From: Baffinella frigidus | Taxonomy: Eukaryota; Cryptophyceae; Cryptomonadales; Baffinellaceae | Length of the DNA stretch: 41,656 bases | Direction of reading: 5' to 3' | Assembly: GCA_026770585.1 (NCBI GenBank) | Contig: MU646373.1 | Coordinates: 150,836 to 192,491 of the forward strand | In this document: piece after piece, positions 18,865 to 29,412 of the stretch | Position numbering within the stretch: the stretch's first letter is position 1 | How the letters are laid out: each line of letters starts with the position of its first letter | Translations under genes and position numbers: made by a program | Notes under the pieces: model-generated | Told to the model about the DNA's origin: nothing | The model's input: the letters and a program-made list of their open reading frames with translations, nothing else | Databases searched by the model: none

Positions 18865-21800
18865 GTCAGCGAGAGAGAGAGTGTGTGTGAGCGAGAGAGA
18901 GAGCGAGATTGCGTGTGTGTGTGAGAGAGAGAGGGCGTGTGTGTGCGTGTCAGGGCGTGTACCTCATGATCTCTCTTTCGCCATGACCTTGAACACTCTC
19001 TCTCTCTCTTTGCAGCGATCGCCCTCTTTCACCCCACTCCGCGCAATGAGAAACGTACCTGGGAGGAGCTAATCACCAGCACTCATCGGCAATCCCAACG
19101 CCGCATCCTTCCTGCACCCTGCACCCTGCACCCTGCACCCTGCACCCCAACCACTCAATCCCTGAACCCCAGTGTTTCAGTTGAGGGTTGATGGTTTAGG
19201 GTTCACCGTTGAGGGTTGAATGGTTGAAGGGTAAGTTTCGGGTTTAGAGGTTTAAGGTTTAGGGTTTAGGGTTTAAGGTTTAGAATTTAAGATTTAGGGT
19301 TTAGGGTTTAGGTTTTAAGGCATGGGGGTTAGGGTTTAGGGTTTCGGGATTAGGGATTGGGGATTCGGGTTTGGGGTTCAGGGTTCAGAGTTTAGGGTTT
19401 AGGGTTCACGTTTCGTAGCCGCGGAAAGTTGGAATCTTTCGCCATGACCTTGAGGGCGGACAGTACGCCTTTCTGCTCCGCAATTATGAACGCCGCTTCC
19501 TGCTCCACATCATTCTCCATCAGGAAAACCTTGCCCTTGTCAGGTGTGCTGAGTCAGAGTGGGGCTGGGAGGGGTCAGGATCGAGGGTTTGCCGCCACGT
19601 TCCATCGTCAGACACCGGAGGTCTGTGAAAAGGTTCATATGCCTGGTGCGAGGAAGCTATTGCGAACCTTTACATAATCTTGCACGCTGGCCAGAACAAA
19701 AAATCGGGCGGACGGCAAGATCGGGGGGTGGGGACGCACGTCGCTACTGGCAGCGCAGTTCTTGAGTGCGAGCGTCGCTGTCTCTCGCATCCGGCTGCCT
19801 GGCCCTGCCCCGCCCTGCGCACACGCCTCTCTCATCAGCACTCGCTCGCCCCCCCCCGTGCATCCGATCCATCCGTGCTGCGCCAACAACGCACCTCCCC
19901 CCCCAGATAACCAAAACGGATGAATGAAACGGGGATGACAGACACAAACACACATCGGGGAGAGGAACTTTTCAAGGTTTAGGGTTTAGGGTTTGGAAGG
20001 GGGAGATGGGGGGGCGACCGGGGCGACAGGAGGAGAAGGGAGGGTGATCGCGGATGTGAGGGCGAGCATCAGGCGCTCGTGCCGCGCGATCAGCTTCGCA
20101 CCCTCCACACTGCCACGCGCGAGAGAGAGAGCGTGAGGGGGTGTGCCTGGGAGAGAGTTGCAGTGTGCACCCTCCACGCTGTCGAGAGAGAGAGAGAGTT
20201 AGGGTGTGTGCCAACTCTCTCTCTCTCTCTCTCTCTCTCTCGAGAGAGAGAGTCAGGGTGTGTGCCTCACACGCTGCCACCCACCATCACACCTCCAGCG
20301 AGGAAACCCGCCATCAATCAATCGCGCCACCAGAAGTCACCTCGAGGCTAGAAATGGGACCATTTCAAAACAGAGCTTCTTTTACAAGCGAAGAAAAAAA
20401 AGACGTGTAGTAATTTTCACACAAATAGGGGCGTTTGGTCACGTATCTGACAGAAATCTGTCAGAGATGTGACCAAGCCTGCCCGTGACTGGAACTAAAT
20501 TTAACAACCTCACATTTAAAATGTTCACATTTCTAGCCTCGAGTAGGTCACCTGCCCTCCCGACGCCATCCAAGACATTCCATCGAGAAGGTCTGGCCAG
20601 CCTCCATGGCGGTGCGTTGCACTGCCTACTTCCACGCCAGTACTTCCTGTCCTCTGCATGCCGGGCCCGCACTGAAACGAGGTGAAGGGGCACCCGAGCC
20701 CCTCCACCTCGTTGGTGGGTGGTGGGAGGAGAGAGCGCTCACCGAGGAGGAGGGGCACGGGCGGGTGGCGGGCACGTGGCAGTTGGCGCCGCGGGCTCGG
20801 GTGGGTGGTGGGAGGGGAGCTCAACGGGGATGCGGGGCACAGGCAGGTGGCGGGAGTGTGCCTGTTGGCGCCGCAGTTCCCGACGGTGATGCATGCGTAC
20901 TCGCGCACAGCCTCCTGCCCACCCTCATTCCGCATAGCGCGCGCGAGCGCGTCCAGCGTCGACGGGATCGCCGGGATGCGGAAGGAGTTGCGCGCGTTGC
21001 TCCAGGCCAGCTGCGCGAGCGCGTGGCACGCCTGTCGCCGCGCAGGCTCCACTTCAGGCTGGGGGGCTCCACTTGAGGCTGGGGCGCATGCGATGGCGCC
21101 CCCCCGTGATGTTATGGGACGGCAGGCTGAGACTTGGTACTTGAGGATCCGCCGTTGGGGCGCCTCCCCGTGAGGTGGTGGGCACGCGAGCATGACACTT
21201 GGGGAGGCGTGGTACTCGGGGACGGGCGTTGGGGATTCGGGCTTAGGGTTTATGGTTTGAAATTTGGGGGTTAGGATGTAGGGTTAATGGTGCAGGGTTA
21301 GGTTTTAGGGTTAAGGGTTTACGGTTTAGGGTTTAGGGCTCAGTGTTTAGAGTTGAAGGTTTAGGGTACAGGGCTGATGGTTGAGGTGGTAGGGTTTAGG
21401 GTTTAGAGTATAGGGGCGACCAGGGCATGGTCTTGAGGGTTTAGGGTTTAGGCTTTAGGGGTTCAGGGTTTAGGGGTTAGGGGTTAGGGGTTAAGGGTGA
21501 GAGGTGAGGGTTTATAGTTTTTAGCCTTTAGTTTATAGTTTATAGGTTATGGTTTAGGTTTTCGGGTTTTTGTTCAGGGTCCAGGGCTAAGAGCTTAGGG
21601 TTTGGGGTTGAGGGTTTACAGTTTAGAGTTTGGGGTGTGGGGTTTATGTTTTAGGATTTAGGATTTAGGGTGTAGGGTGTAGGGTGTATGTAGGGTGTAC
21701 GGTTGAGGGTTTAGGGTTGAGGGTTGAGGGTTTCAGGTTCAGGGTTGAGGGTTTGGGGTTCAAGAGTTAGTGTTTAGGGTCTATGGCTTAGGGTTAAATG

Positions 21801-23228
21801 TTAAGGGTTTAGTGTTAAGTGATCAGTGTTTACGGTTTCGGGTTTGAGGTTTGCGGTTTAGGGTCTAAGGTTCAGGGTTCAGGGTTCAGTGTTGAGTGTT
21901 TAGGGTTGAGTGTTTAGGGGTTAGGGTTTATAGTTTATAGTTTATAGTTTATAGTTTGAAGTTTGTAGTTTAGGATTTAGGGTTAAGATTTTAGGGGTTA
22001 GAGCTTAGGGCTAAGGGTGTAGAGTTATGGTTCAGGGTTTATGGCTCAGGGCTTAGGAATTGGGGTTTAGGGTGTATCCCTTATCTGCAGAAACTTTTTC
22101 AATTAAAAATGATTCAATTTTTTTTACTGAAGAGGTCCCTGAGGGTTTGGATGGTGCGGACGAGGGTTTCCCGGGTCTAAAAAATCAGGTTTTCTCGGAT
22201 CGTTCAGCACCATTCAATCAATTTTTCAGGTCAGCGAGCCTGACAAGCTGGTTATTTTTCTAGATTTTTCCATTCAGGGGCGGCCGAGCCGGAAAAAGTA
22301 GATAAAAACGAATAAAGCGCCGTCCTCTCAGGAGGACGCATGCCGATAAGGGATAGTTTAGGGTTTAGGGTTCAGGGTACAGGGTTTAGGGTTTAGGTTG
22401 AAGGGCTCAGGGTGTAGGGTTTGGAGTTTGGGGTTTAGGGTGCAGGGAAAAAGTTGAGGGTTTGGGGTTAAAGTTAATGGTTTATTGTGTATTGTCTATT
22501 GTTTATTGTTTATTGTTGAGGGTTCAGAGTTAAGGGTTTAGGTTTTAGTGTTGAGGGTTTAGTGTTGAGTGTTCATGGTTTAGGGTTTACTGTTTAGGGT
22601 TTAGTGTTTAGGGTTTAGGGTTTACGGTTTAGGGTTCATGGTTTAGTGTTAAGGATTAGGGTGTTCACGATGAGTGTGTAGGGGTTGGGGTATAGCGTTT
22701 AGGGTTCAGGGTTTAGGGTTCAGGGTTTAGGGACAGAGCATTTAGGGCTTAGGGTTTAGGGTTCAGGGCTGAGGTTTGCCCCTCGACCTAGACCAGATGG
22801 GGCACTGACCGCAAAGGTGCCTTCGTCGCTGCCGTAGGTCACCAAGTTCACCAAGCCTTCCAAACAACCTGGGTGCCCAGACGTGGCTCAGTAAGTTCTC
22901 GCAACAAACTGCGTTCGATCCAACGCAGGAGGCTCAAGACGATTGGCTGAGCGTGGTTGGCTCACCCTCTTGTGCGCCGATGGCATCCTGGTTGGCGCGC
23001 GCGTCAGGCGAGGATGGGATCACCAGGTCCCTGATCCTGCTCAGGGGTTCCCACCATAAATGTCGGCGAAGCTACGGTTAATTTAGCACGGCAGGGAATT
23101 TTCACAAAGTGGCGGGGAGTGGGCGAGCACCGCCCGGCAGCGTACGCCGCGTGATGCTTGTCATCGGAATGAAGGGCATCCACCAGTGCCTCGATCAGCT
23201 CCTTCCGCTCAATGGCTTGGTCTCCCAT
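15152..23228 (-). CDS. Armadillo-type helical-repeat protein, eight exons
   Basis: Exons on the minus strand: 23228-23131, 23036-22966, 22868-22810, 21058-20862, 19548-19449, 17979-17869, 16994-16944, 15655-15152. Phases join without conflict and the total is 1191 bases, giving 396 residues plus TGA. The start is ATG 23228 (MGDQAIERKELIEALVDALH). The protein is a run of alpha-helical repeats of ARM/HEAT type: segments such as LEGLVNLVTYGSDEGTFA, RRQACHALAQLAWSN, EEAAF-like EQEAAFIIAEQKGVLSALK, ELRKLTLTCAIVNLS and VVEAGFIPELARFLPVF show the usual small/hydrophobic pattern. Such solenoids are protein-binding scaffolds; the partner is unknown. Intron 4 uses a GC donor (AG|GCACAC). Introns are 92 bp to about 1.8 kb and several are filled with telomere-like repeat. 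The gene is head-to-head with the SMYD-type gene, with 257 bases between start codons. Confidence 0.85.
15761..15860. mobile_element. Palindromic element, family G
   Basis: Begins TCCTTAAGTGGCGAGCGGGT and ends CTCGCCACTTAAGGGA, with TA at the right flank. It lies in intron 7 of the ARM gene, about 105 bases upstream of the last exon. Confidence 0.85.
16108..16253. mobile_element. Inverted-repeat element
   Basis: Ends GCGAGTATTCCTCAGAAATA and TATTCCTGAGGAATACTCGT. The inner arms are CGATTTTGGTGTATC and GATACACCAAAATAGAATCG. AT-rich centre. It lies in ARM intron 7. Confidence 0.8.
16350..16943 (-). repeat. Telomere-like tract, GGGTGTA, GGTTTAT and TTTAGGG blocks
   Basis: On plus the tract reads GGGTGTA (16355-16555), then GGTTTAT (16570-16700), then mixed TTTAGGG/GGGTTCA, so the C-rich strand is the sense strand of the ARM gene. 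In sense it begins right after the donor of the exon ending at 16944. A run of 10 N lies at 16427-16436. Confidence 0.9.
17640..17708 (-). repeat. Decoy copy of the 3' half of ARM exon 6
   Basis: On the minus strand this repeats the end of the exon at 17979-17869 together with its donor: GACGAGCTGCGCAAGCTCAC, through the ACGTGCGCCATCG word, to the Ser codon followed by GTCCGC. About 90% of bases match. It is cut off on its upstream side by the family B palindrome at 17709-17836. Confidence 0.8.
17709..17836. mobile_element. Palindromic element, family B
   Basis: Arms TTAGGCCTACGGTA.. and ..CCTACCGTAGGCAATACCGT with the right terminus CCGGTTTTCAGGAC. The left arm lacks the outermost GTCCTGAAAACC seen in the copy at 30494. 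Other copies: 29961-30114, 30494-30648. Confidence 0.8.
18087..18150 (-). repeat. Decoy copy of the 5' half of ARM exon 6
   Basis: On the minus strand this reads TTGCAG|GAGGTGTGGGTGGAGCAGGAGGTG followed by CCGTTCCCGGCA, closely matching the acceptor and first ~45 bases of the true exon starting at 17979 (GAGGCGCGGGTGGTGCAGG). With the copy at 17640-17708 the real exon is flanked by a partial copy of each half. Confidence 0.75.
18218..18730 (-). repeat. Telomere-like tract in ARM intron 5
   Basis: On plus a long, fairly regular TTTAGGG run (18238-18355), then TTTAGGG mixed with GTGTAGG, TGGTGTA and GGGTGCA blocks. The C-rich strand is the ARM sense strand. Confidence 0.9.
18814..18960 (+). 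repeat. (CG)n, (GA)n and (GT)n microsatellites
   Basis: A CG run of about 18 bases is followed by GA repeats and GT/GA mixtures, a sharp purine asymmetry inside ARM intron 5. Confidence 0.9.
18965..18992 (-). repeat. Decoy copy of the 3' edge of ARM exon 5
   Basis: The plus-strand word CTTTCGCCATGACCTTGA occurs both at the real exon edge (19436-19453), where its complement holds CTCAAG|GTCATGG, and here, about 465 bases further into the intron. Confidence 0.6.
19170..19422 (-). repeat. Telomere-like tract next to ARM exon 5
   Basis: TTTAGGG variants on plus that end about 27 bases from the exon-5 donor at 19449, with the C-rich strand on sense. A short CCCTGCA run of the opposite polarity lies just left, at 19112-19165. 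Confidence 0.85.
20119..20260. repeat. (GA)n/(CT)n inverted microsatellite
   Basis: GA repeats, then a 30-base CT run turning directly into GA (around 20212-20250). This forms a perfect hairpin of simple sequence. Confidence 0.9.
20343..20545. mobile_element. Inverted-repeat element
   Basis: Ends CTCGAGGCTAGAAATG and CATTTCTAGCCTCGAG (with one base difference), AT-rich arms and an inner TGGTCACGTATCTGACAGA/TCTGTCAGAGATGTGACCA stem. It lies in ARM intron 4. Confidence 0.75.
20755..20801 (-). repeat. Decoy copy of the 3' edge of ARM exon 4
   Basis: Plus-strand GGCGGGTGGCGGGCACGTGG followed by CAGTTGGCGCCGCGG matches the real donor edge at about 20840-20880 (GGCAGGTGGCGGGAGTGTGC, then CTGTTGGCGCCGCAG). 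Confidence 0.65.
21041..21080 (-). repeat. 20-bp tandem duplication across the ARM exon 4 acceptor
   Basis: On the minus strand the unit CCCCAGCCTSAAGTGGAGCC occurs twice in tandem. Each unit holds a CAG acceptor, so the exon has two consecutive possible 3' splice sites one unit apart. Confidence 0.7.
21235..22080 (-). repeat. Telomere-like tract in ARM intron 3, first block
   Basis: About 850 bases of very degenerate TTTAGGG/GGGTTCA/TTTATAG repeat on plus, with the C-rich strand on sense. Confidence 0.85.
22081..22344. other. Unique AT-rich stretch between telomere-like blocks
   Basis: A non-repetitive island in ARM intron 3. It contains a short plus-strand frame (22060-22263) without family signal. 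I see no exon. Confidence 0.4.
22345..22780 (-). repeat. Telomere-like tract in ARM intron 3, second block
   Basis: TTTAGGG, GGTTTAT and GGGTTCA variants on plus, ending about 30 bases before the donor of the exon that finishes at 22810. Confidence 0.85.
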
Positions 23229-23485
23229 TTTGCGCTGCAACCCGCCGCCTCAAGCTTGCATGCTCAAAAGCTTGTTCTGTGAAGATCCGCTCAGCGTCCG
23301 CCCCCCCGCCCAGCCAGGAGGACGCAGGAGGGCCTGGTCGTCCTCGCCTGCCCACAGCTCCTTGTATCCGGCGTACAGCCCTCGGTCCCCAGCCACCAGC
23401 CCAACAACCTGAGTGCTGGCGGACTTTTAGGGGGTCGCAATTTTAGCCGCCTCGAGCTGCGGACAAGGCCGCCGAAGGCAAGGAG
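23229..23485. promoter_or_regulatory. Shared 257-bp divergent promoter region
   Basis: Separates the ATG of the ARM gene (23228, minus) from that of the SMYD-type gene (23486, plus). It is unique, GC-rich, and free of palindromic elements and telomere-like repeat, unlike almost all other non-coding DNA here. No clear TATA box is seen. The call rests on position. Confidence 0.55.
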
Positions 23486-26400
23486 ATGTCAGATGGAGGG
23501 GTTCAGGAGTCCGAGGTTGTTGATGCACCGCTCGGCACGGCTCCGGCGTCGGAGGAGCGCAACTGGGAGGAGCTAGACGCGGTCATGGAGCGCCACCTTG
23601 CTTCCCTCGGGCTTCGCGTTCAGATGAGTGCAAGCAAGGGGCGGAGCCTCGTCGCCACGCGCCTTTTCCGTGCTGGCGACATCGTCATCCAGCAGGCAAC
23701 CCATCCTACAGCTCCATGTCCCAATGTCCCTCGAAACGCCAATGCATGACTGCTTCACCTGCTCTTCCGCACTGAGACATGAGACTGATCAGAGATTCGC
23801 ATGCAGGCGGCGCTGGCGTGGGCGCTGATCGGCTGCGACACTGCGAGGTCTGCCCTTTGCTCTGTCTCGGACAAGACACTGTTCTCTAGCGTAACCACTG
23901 TCCGCACTGATCCCTCGAGAGTTGTTTCTCGGTTTGCTCCTGCTCTGTCTCTGCCTCGCCGGTATGAATTACAAAGCTCACAAGTTACTCCTCTGCTGGA
24001 CCTGGTCCTGGGACGCACCCCCCCCCTGTCAAGCCACGCAATATTTCCGGATGGAAAAACTAGCCGCGATGACAGAAACACAGCACCCGCAGTGAAGATA
24101 CCACTTTCGCCGAGATTCTGGTTCGTCTTCTGCGTGCGTGCACCTTCTGAAAGCGTGCAAACCTGGCAGGTGCCACCAGTGCCTCGTTCCGCGCGAAAGT
24201 CTCCGACGCTGCACGCGGTGCCGGTACGCGCACTACTGCTCGGGCGACGACCAGAAGACAGCATGGGCCGCGCACGCGCCAGAGTGCAAGCGCATCGCGC
24301 GCTTCAAGGAACAGAACAAGCAGGTACTCACACGCCCGCGCGGAGGTGAAGAAGAACGCCCGTGCGCGGCAGTCCTCCACCCTGTGCTGGCAGGCCTGGG
24401 ACGGCGGAGCGATGTGTTGGGGGAGTGAGGGCTTAGAGCTCAGGGTAGGGAACCTTGCAGGTGTTGGGGGTCTCCGGGTTGATGGCAAGTGCCATGACGT
24501 GGGGGCGGTTGCTTGACCGTCACAGCATCAAGGTTGGTGTTCAAACGGATGGCAGGTGACACCCCACCGTGTAGTGTCTGAGAGAACTCCAGATCGTTGT
24601 AGTACCCAAAACCCCGCAGGGGGTCTGAGAGTGTGGTCATGCTGGTCTTGTAATCAATGAATTGTCTTTAGGTGACGCCGATGACAGTGATGCTGGCGCG
24701 CGTGCTCGACGCGAAAACCAGGGAGGATGGTGCGGGACAGTATGGCGAGGGCGCGCCACCTGGTTAAACCTTACGCCCTAAAAACTAACCACAAACCCTA
24801 AACCCTAAAGACTGCACCTTGAGCCCTAAACCCAAAACCCCAAACCCCCAACCATGAACTCTAAAACGCCATCCCTGAACCCTGAACCCTATACCTTAAC
24901 CCCTAAACCCTAAACCCCGCAATCTTCACCATACACCCTCAACGCTCAACGCTCAACCCCACACCATCAACCCTACACCCTAATCCCTGATCTCCAAACC
25001 CTAACACCCAAATCACAAACCCGAAACCCGAAATCCTCACCTCCAAACCCTTAACTGTAAACCTTACATCCTGAACCCTTAACTCGAAACCCTGAACCCT
25101 AAACCCTAAACCATAAACCCTAAACCCTTAAGCCTCAACCCTAAACCCTGAACACTACATCCTGAACCCCAAACCCTAAACTCCACACTCTGAAGCCTCT
25201 AGCCTAAACCCTGCCCTCAAACCTTAAGCCCTCAACCCTACACCGGAATCCTTGATCCTTATACCTTGAACCCTCAAACTCCCACTCCAAATCCTAAACT
25301 CCAATCCCTAAACCCTCAACACTACACACATCCTTATCCCTGAACCCGAGACCCTACACCCAAACCCTTAACAACAACTCCAATCCCTGAGCCCTCAACA
25401 TAAAACTCTAAACCCTAAACATAAAACCCTAAACCCTGAACCCTAGACCCTCATCCCGACACCCGAAACCCGAAACCCCAAACCCTAAACCCCAAACACC
25501 AAACACCAAACACCAAACACCAAACACCAAACACCAAACCATAATCTCCAAACCCCAATCCCTGAACCCCAGACCATAATCTCCAAACCTTGAACCCTAA
25601 ACCCTCAATCCTCAATCCTCAACCCTCAACCCTCAACCCTGAACCCTAAACCCTGAAGCAGGGTTGCGGCATGAGGACCTGCTGACGCTGGCGGCGCACC
25701 CCGGGAAACACTCGCAGGAGAACATGCTCGGGTGTGTCCCGTCACGCCGCCCACCAGAAACAGAGTCACTAGAACGCCTTTCTTCGACCACAACCAGCGT
25801 TGGGACACTCTCGGTCGGCACTCGCAAGAGAACATGCTCGGGTGCGTCCCGCCGCCGACCAGAGAGAGAGTACGAGCGAGAGAGGTAAGGAGTGAGCGAG
25901 AGAGAGAGAGAGAGCGTGTGTGAGAGAGGGGGATGGAGAGAGAGCGAGAGAGAGAGCGAGAGACAGTGCTGCCCCGTTCTTAGAGCCGGAGCCCTCACCC
26001 CGTTCTTGGAGCTGTTTGTCACGTGACCCCGCCGACCAGAAGCAGCGTTGGGACGCACTTGCGTCACGCACGCGCCTGACCAAACCTTCCAGGACTCGCT
26101 AGAGAACATGCTCGGGTGCGTTCCGCCGCCGACCAGAGAGACAGACCCTATCCCTTAAGTGGCCAAACCGTTAAATTTGACGGCAAAGAGGTCCTAGGCA
26201 GGTCCTAGGGCCCTACGGTAGGGCGTATGAGCCTACTGGCCACTTGAGGGATAGGGACAACCATCTGGTCCGGATCAGCGTTGTCACTAAGATGATTTTA
26301 GCGGGGCAGCGAGCGCCATGGGAGCCATTGCAATCGACGCCGTCCAAGGTGCCGCGGGGGGGGCGGGGGCGCCGCGCGCGCCTGTTTCGACTGTGGGGTT

Positions 26401-29380
26401 TGGGGTTGGTTAGGGTCCAGGGTTCAGACGTTGGGGCCGCCCTTGGAGTTTAGATCACCACGGGAGGCACTCACAAGTGAAGATGCTCGGGTGCGTCCCG
26501 TCCTGCCACTTATTGACACCTGTGGACTTGATTCGCGAGAGGAATGCACGGTGCAGAATTGAGGCGAGGCTGAGGCTAGGAAAACATCTGGGATAGCCGG
26601 CGACCAGAAACAGCGTTGGGACTCTCTCGCGTCACGCACGCGTCTCCCCAAACCTTGGAGCATTCGACAGTTGCGTGTGCAGATGTTTGACGTTGGGGTC
26701 CGAAGGAAGCGGCGTGGCTCCCCCCTCGTGCAACTCCCGGCGCCTCGGGTGACGCTCGCCTGAATGTTGCCCGTTGGCGTCTGACGGGCGACATGGTGGC
26801 TGGTGCCGTCTGGCGTCTGGCGACTGATTCTGCCGGGCGGGATGGCAGTGGTGTTTCGCGGGGCGGGTGTGGTGATTCGCCCTGAGCGCAGGAGTTCTGG
26901 TTATGAGCCCTGATCATGAGTACTGTGTCGCCCGGGGGGGGCAGATACACGCAGGTGGCGCTGATGCTCGCAGCGCTCTTCCACGAGGGGGGCGCCCTCG
27001 AGGGCGGCGTCGAGGACGAGGCTGAGCACCTCGCGGAGCTCTTCGGGTTCGGCACGGGCGGCACCCGGCGGGGCGCGCCGGAACCCGAAGGCGGTGCGGC
27101 GGGGGCGGGCGGGGNNNNNNNNNNNNNNNNNNNNNNNNNNNNNNNNNNNNNNNNNNNNNNNNNNNNNNNNNNNNNNNNNNNNNNNNNNNNNNNNNNNNNN
27201 NNNNNNNNNNNNNNNNNNNNNNNNNNNNNNNNNNNNNNNNNNNNNNNNNNNNNNNNNNNNNNNNNNNNNNNNNNNNNNNNNNNNNNNNNNNNNNNNNNNN
27301 NNNNNNNNNNNNNNNNNNNNNAAACCCCAAACCCTGAATCCTCAACCCCCCCCCCTCCCTCCGCCTCTCGCCTCCCTCCTCCTCCTCCTCCTCGTGCCCC
27401 CCTCTCGCCCCCTCTTCCCTCCTCCTCGCGCCCCCCACCTGCCCGCCTCACGCATCCCTCCTCTCCTGCGCTCGCCCCACCCCCGCCTCCACCCACCACC
27501 TGCCGTCCTCCCTGTCACACCTGCGTTTCACCAGCCGATCCGGGGGGTAGGGGGCAGGGGCTGACGGGGCTTCGCCATGTGGGTTGACTGTGTGGATGAC
27601 AGGGCACACGATCATGGTGGGGTGGCTCTTGCCGCCCACGTTCCAGAAACCATTTTCTTCCGCAGGACCCGCGACCGCGAGCCGTTCTCCGAAGGAAATG
27701 ACTCAAGCTACATCCTCAATTTGATGCACTATGTGGCAGGACACACGATCACGGACTCGGACCTGCGGCCGTTCGGGGTGGGCATCTACCCCCTTGCGGC
27801 GCTCGCCAACCACGCATGCCTCCCCAACTGTGTCCAGGTGCCACCCCGCCCCTCGAGAAGGAGAACACCACGTGTTGAAACACCGAGCACGGTGTTTTGC
27901 ACACACGACAGCGTCAAGCTTCCGCCCCCCTCTCCCTCCGCGCCGCCTCGCCACTCCCCCGGGGTTAGGCTTTGGGGTTTAGGTAGGTGTAGGCTGTAGG
28001 GGTGTAAGTCGGTACGGTTCAGCGTACAGGGTTCAGGGTTCAGGATTTGAAATTCAAATTAAAGGTGACGCTTGAACTTGAATATCAAAGGGGCCTTTTC
28101 ACGATGGGGCGGCAACGGGTGGGTTGAACGTGGTGGAAGCAGGTTCCGCGAAAGCGGGGAGGTGGCTTCGCTGGCTGGCTGGTCCGCGCTGCCACGCCAC
28201 GCGGCGACCCTCATGCCACGCTGCCCTGTTCACTGGTTGGTTGGTTGGTGGGTGGGTGGATGGGTAGGTGGGTGGTTGGGCGGGTGGGTGGGTGGGTAGG
28301 TGGGTGGGTGGGTTAGCTGGCGGGTGTTGGTTGGTTGGTTGGTTGGTTGGCGGGTTGGCAGTTAAGCGGGTTGGCTGGCTGGTGTCGGGTGGTTGGGTGA
28401 CGGGGGCTGGCGCGCGCGCAGACGTTCAAGGGGACAGCCATCACGATCCGTGCCATGCGCGAGATCCCGTCCGGAGAGGAGGTCACGATCGCCTACGTCG
28501 ATGTGGCCACGCCCCTCGTGCAGCGTAAGGCCGACCTCAAGGAACGGTCTCGCCCCCACTCTCCTGATCCACTCAGCCCCGTGTCCAACCTCCCTGGAAT
28601 TTCGCGGAACCCGAATCCTAGCTCTGCCTGGGTTTTTTTCTGGCTCGTTCTGAAGGCATTATATTCGCCCTTTTGTACTGGATGAGGACGGGCCAGAATA
28701 AAACTCGGGCAGAACTAGGAATCGCGTGGCACTGGCGCCAGCAAGGATGCGGCATCTCGACTCCCACGCCCTCTCCAGGCCTCAAATCGCTCACCCTCTA
28801 GCCCTGAACCCCCCAACCAAAACGAGAGGTTTTCGACCCGGGTACCAGGCCAGCCACTGTCTGTCCGCACCCGACTTCCACCACGGAGCAAGGGCAAGGG
28901 CACTCCTGAATCGCATGCTGGCCTGCCGGACGCAGGTACCTGTTCGAGTGCGAGTGCGGAGGGTGCTCAGGAGAAGAGGCGGAGGCGCGCGAGGCGAGCA
29001 AGGTTGCCTGGAAGAGCGATCACGTCTCGGAGGAGCTGCGGGACGAGGCCCTCAAGTCTCCCTCCCTCCCTACTATACGTATCCAGTTCACACATATACG
29101 TACGTGTGCGACAACTCATATACGAATTGTCCTTACCTGCGGCCTCATATACTCATGTACGAATTGTCCTTACCTGCACCATTCCGTGCCCCGCGCCCGC
29201 CTCCTTATCCGGGGAAACTTTTTTTTCTTTCATTTGATGGCAACGGATTAATCCGGCTCAGTCGCTCGGCATGCCTAGGCGCGGTAGTAAGAAGGCTTGG
29301 CGTGCCGGAGGGTAGAGGGATCCTGGCGAGAGAGATGGTGCCCAGGGGGCGGCTGTGGTGCGGGGGGGGCGGCCTCATTC

Positions 29381-29412
<32 letters not shown>

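Noticed and set aside
23712-23775. CFTC (after MHD) as the first MYND zinc pair
   Set aside because: The exon at 24170 alone supplies a complete MYND spacing beginning CHQC; using a donor at 23744 removes CFTC and joins in phase.
26576-27587. Long frames across 27115-27321 on both strands
   Set aside because: They are open only because N codons are not stops; the real exon begins at 26945 and enters the gap.
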